Assembly: GCA_017394475.1 (NCBI GenBank)
Contig: JAFPYQ010000350.1
Location: 1 to 6,034, forward strand
Direction of reading: 5' to 3'
From: Oscillospiraceae bacterium
Lineage (GTDB): Bacteria > Bacillota > Clostridia > Oscillospirales > Ruminococcaceae
DNA length: 6,034 nt
The notes under the pieces: generated by a model
What the model saw: only the letters and a program-made list of their open reading frames with translations
Databases searched by the model: none
What the model was told of the DNA's origin: nothing
In this document: in pieces, positions 5,121 to 6,034 of the stretch
Position numbering within the stretch: position 1 is the first letter of the stretch
How the letters are laid out: each line of letters begins with the position of its first letter
Translations under genes and position numbers: made by a program

Positions 5121-5971
5121 TGAAAAAGCTGCTGCTCTGTATCATCGCTGCTGCCGCAGTGTTTGCAGTCTCCTGTTCGGGGCTCTCCGCTCCCCGGAAG
5201 GACAAGGGTGATCTTGTCGTCACATTCATAGATGTGGGAAAGGGTGACTGCATACTTATCGAGCACTACGGGCAGACTGTCATGATAGACACGGGCTATG
5301 AAAAGACCTCCTCGGATGTGCTGACTTTCCTTAAGAATTCGGGTGCGGAAAAGCTCGATCATCTCATCATCACCCATTATGACAAGGATCATGTTGGGGG
5401 CGCTGCTGCTATAGTCCAGGCGATAGATGTGGGTACGGTGTATCTTCCCGCCTATGAGGGCAGGGGATTTGCCTTCAAGTCCTTTATCAATGCGGTGAGG
5501 GAAAAGAATATAAGAGCCGTGACCATCACAGAGGATACAGACATTACCATAGGCGAGTGCGTGCTCACCATCTTCGCCTCGGATATAGAGTACATCAATG
5601 AAAAGGGCGAGGAAGGCAATGACAATGACTGCTCCCTTGTGATATCCGCAGTATTTGACAAGGACAGATACCTTTTTGCAGGTGATCTTGAAAGGGATGG
5701 GATAGACTCGTTCCTTACAAAGGGTCGCGGCACCTTCGATGTGGTAAAGATGCCCCATCACGGGGAAAAAGAAAAGAATTCCGAAGAATTCATATCCGCT
5801 GTGGCACCGAAGATAGCGGTCATCACCGACAGCAGGGAAGAAAGTGCAGGAGGAAAACTCGTAAAGCTTCTGGAAGAAAACAAGTGCGCTGTTTACAGGA
5901 CGGCAGAATGCGGCACTATCCGCATAACGAGCAAGGGAGAGGGCAGATACACCGCAGACAGGCTGGGATAA
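5117..5971 (+). CDS. ComEC-like metallo-beta-lactamase-fold lipoprotein
   Basis: This 284-residue protein starts with MMKKLLLC and a hydrophobic run ending in FAVSC (16-20), a probable lipobox with Cys20 as lipid anchor; the alanine at -3 is less typical. The mature part is a metallo-beta-lactamase fold of the ComEC C-terminal type: FIDVGKGDCILI (37-48), MIDTG (56-60), the metal-binding THYDKDH (86-92, giving H87, D89, D91, H92), NDNDCSLVI (168-176), FAGD (187-190) and PHHG (213-216). All expected metal ligands are present, so a hydrolase, perhaps a phosphodiesterase or nuclease acting outside the membrane, is plausible; the substrate is unknown. Unlike ComEC it has no membrane channel domain. 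Its ATG overlaps the permease stop (ATGA), with AGGAG at 5103-5107, so the two are translationally coupled. The open frame extends upstream to 4964 but that part lies inside the permease gene in another frame and is not coding. Confidence 0.9.
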   Translation: MMKKLLLCIIAAAAVFAVSCSGLSAPRKDKGDLVVTFIDVGKGDCILIEHYGQTVMIDTGYEKTSSDVLTFLKNSGAEKLDHLIITHYDKDHVGGAAAIVQAIDVGTVYLPAYEGRGFAFKSFINAVREKNIRAVTITEDTDITIGECVLTIFASDIEYINEKGEEGNDNDCSLVISAVFDKDRYLFAGDLERDGIDSFLTKGRGTFDVVKMPHHGEKEKNSEEFISAVAPKIAVITDSREESAGGKLVKLLEENKCAVYRTAECGTIRITSKGEGRYTADRLG

Positions 5972-5984
5972 TGCCCTTTCAAAG

Positions 5985-6020
5985 CTTGCTTTTAACAAGC
6001 AAGTGTGAGCCGCAGGCTCA
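5985..6020 (+). terminator. Tandem hairpins after the permease-MBL operon
   Basis: Fourteen bases after the stop codon lie two perfect stem-loops. The first is CTTGCTT-TTAAC-AAGCAAG (5985-6003, seven pairs). Two bases later comes TGAGCC-GCA-GGCTCA (6006-6020, six pairs), followed by only TTT. The position fits transcription termination or 3'-end protection for the operon, but the T-run is short. The double-hairpin form could also be a small interspersed repeat of the kind found between genes. Confidence 0.45.
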
Positions 6021-6034
6021 TTTCCATTCAGTAG

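Noticed and set aside
4820..5998. Long open frame of 392 codons on the minus strand opposite the permease and MBL genes
   Set aside because: It is antisense to two genes with clear family motifs, starts inside the downstream hairpin region, has no promoter or ribosome binding site, and its translation shows no recognisable domain. It is a codon-bias shadow.

Overview
The window looks like chromosomal DNA from a Clostridia-type Firmicute, most plausibly a Ruminococcus-like gut or rumen anaerobe. This is inference. It rests on roughly balanced base composition, consensus sigma-A promoters with strong G-rich ribosome binding sites, a LacI-type sensor fused to GGDEF (an architecture common in Ruminococcaceae and Lachnospiraceae), and a ComEC-like secreted metallo-beta-lactamase-fold (MBL) protein. 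No RNA gene, CRISPR array, insertion sequence or prophage element is visible.

Left part (1-3936) is read leftwards. It holds, in transcription order: recN (2269-3936, complete, DNA double-strand-break repair ATPase); a 128-base gap with its own promoter and no clear terminator; a 642-residue cytoplasmic diguanylate cyclase with a LacI-type ligand-binding domain but no DNA-binding head (212-2140, GTG start); a weak terminator; and a perfect-consensus promoter driving a gene of which only the first 12 codons (signal-peptide-like) lie in the window (1-37).

Right part (4182-5971) is read rightwards. A divergent 245-base region between recN and the next gene holds back-to-back promoters. The rightward one carries two adjacent odd-centred palindromes over its -10 box and predicted start point, a plausible metalloregulator operator. 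It drives a two-gene unit: an ABC-3 family (ZnuB/MntB-like) metal permease (true start 4182, not the longer frame that runs back through the promoter) and an MBL-fold lipoprotein whose ATG overlaps the permease stop. Two tandem hairpins follow at 5985-6020.

The main biological point is the translational coupling of a zinc/manganese-type permease to a predicted metal-dependent, cell-surface hydrolase, with no ATPase or binding-protein gene beside them. The four promoters found all share a 17-base spacer and an extended -10 (TGn) element. The rest is ordinary housekeeping or known-family content, and I do not see a clearly new defence or mobile system.
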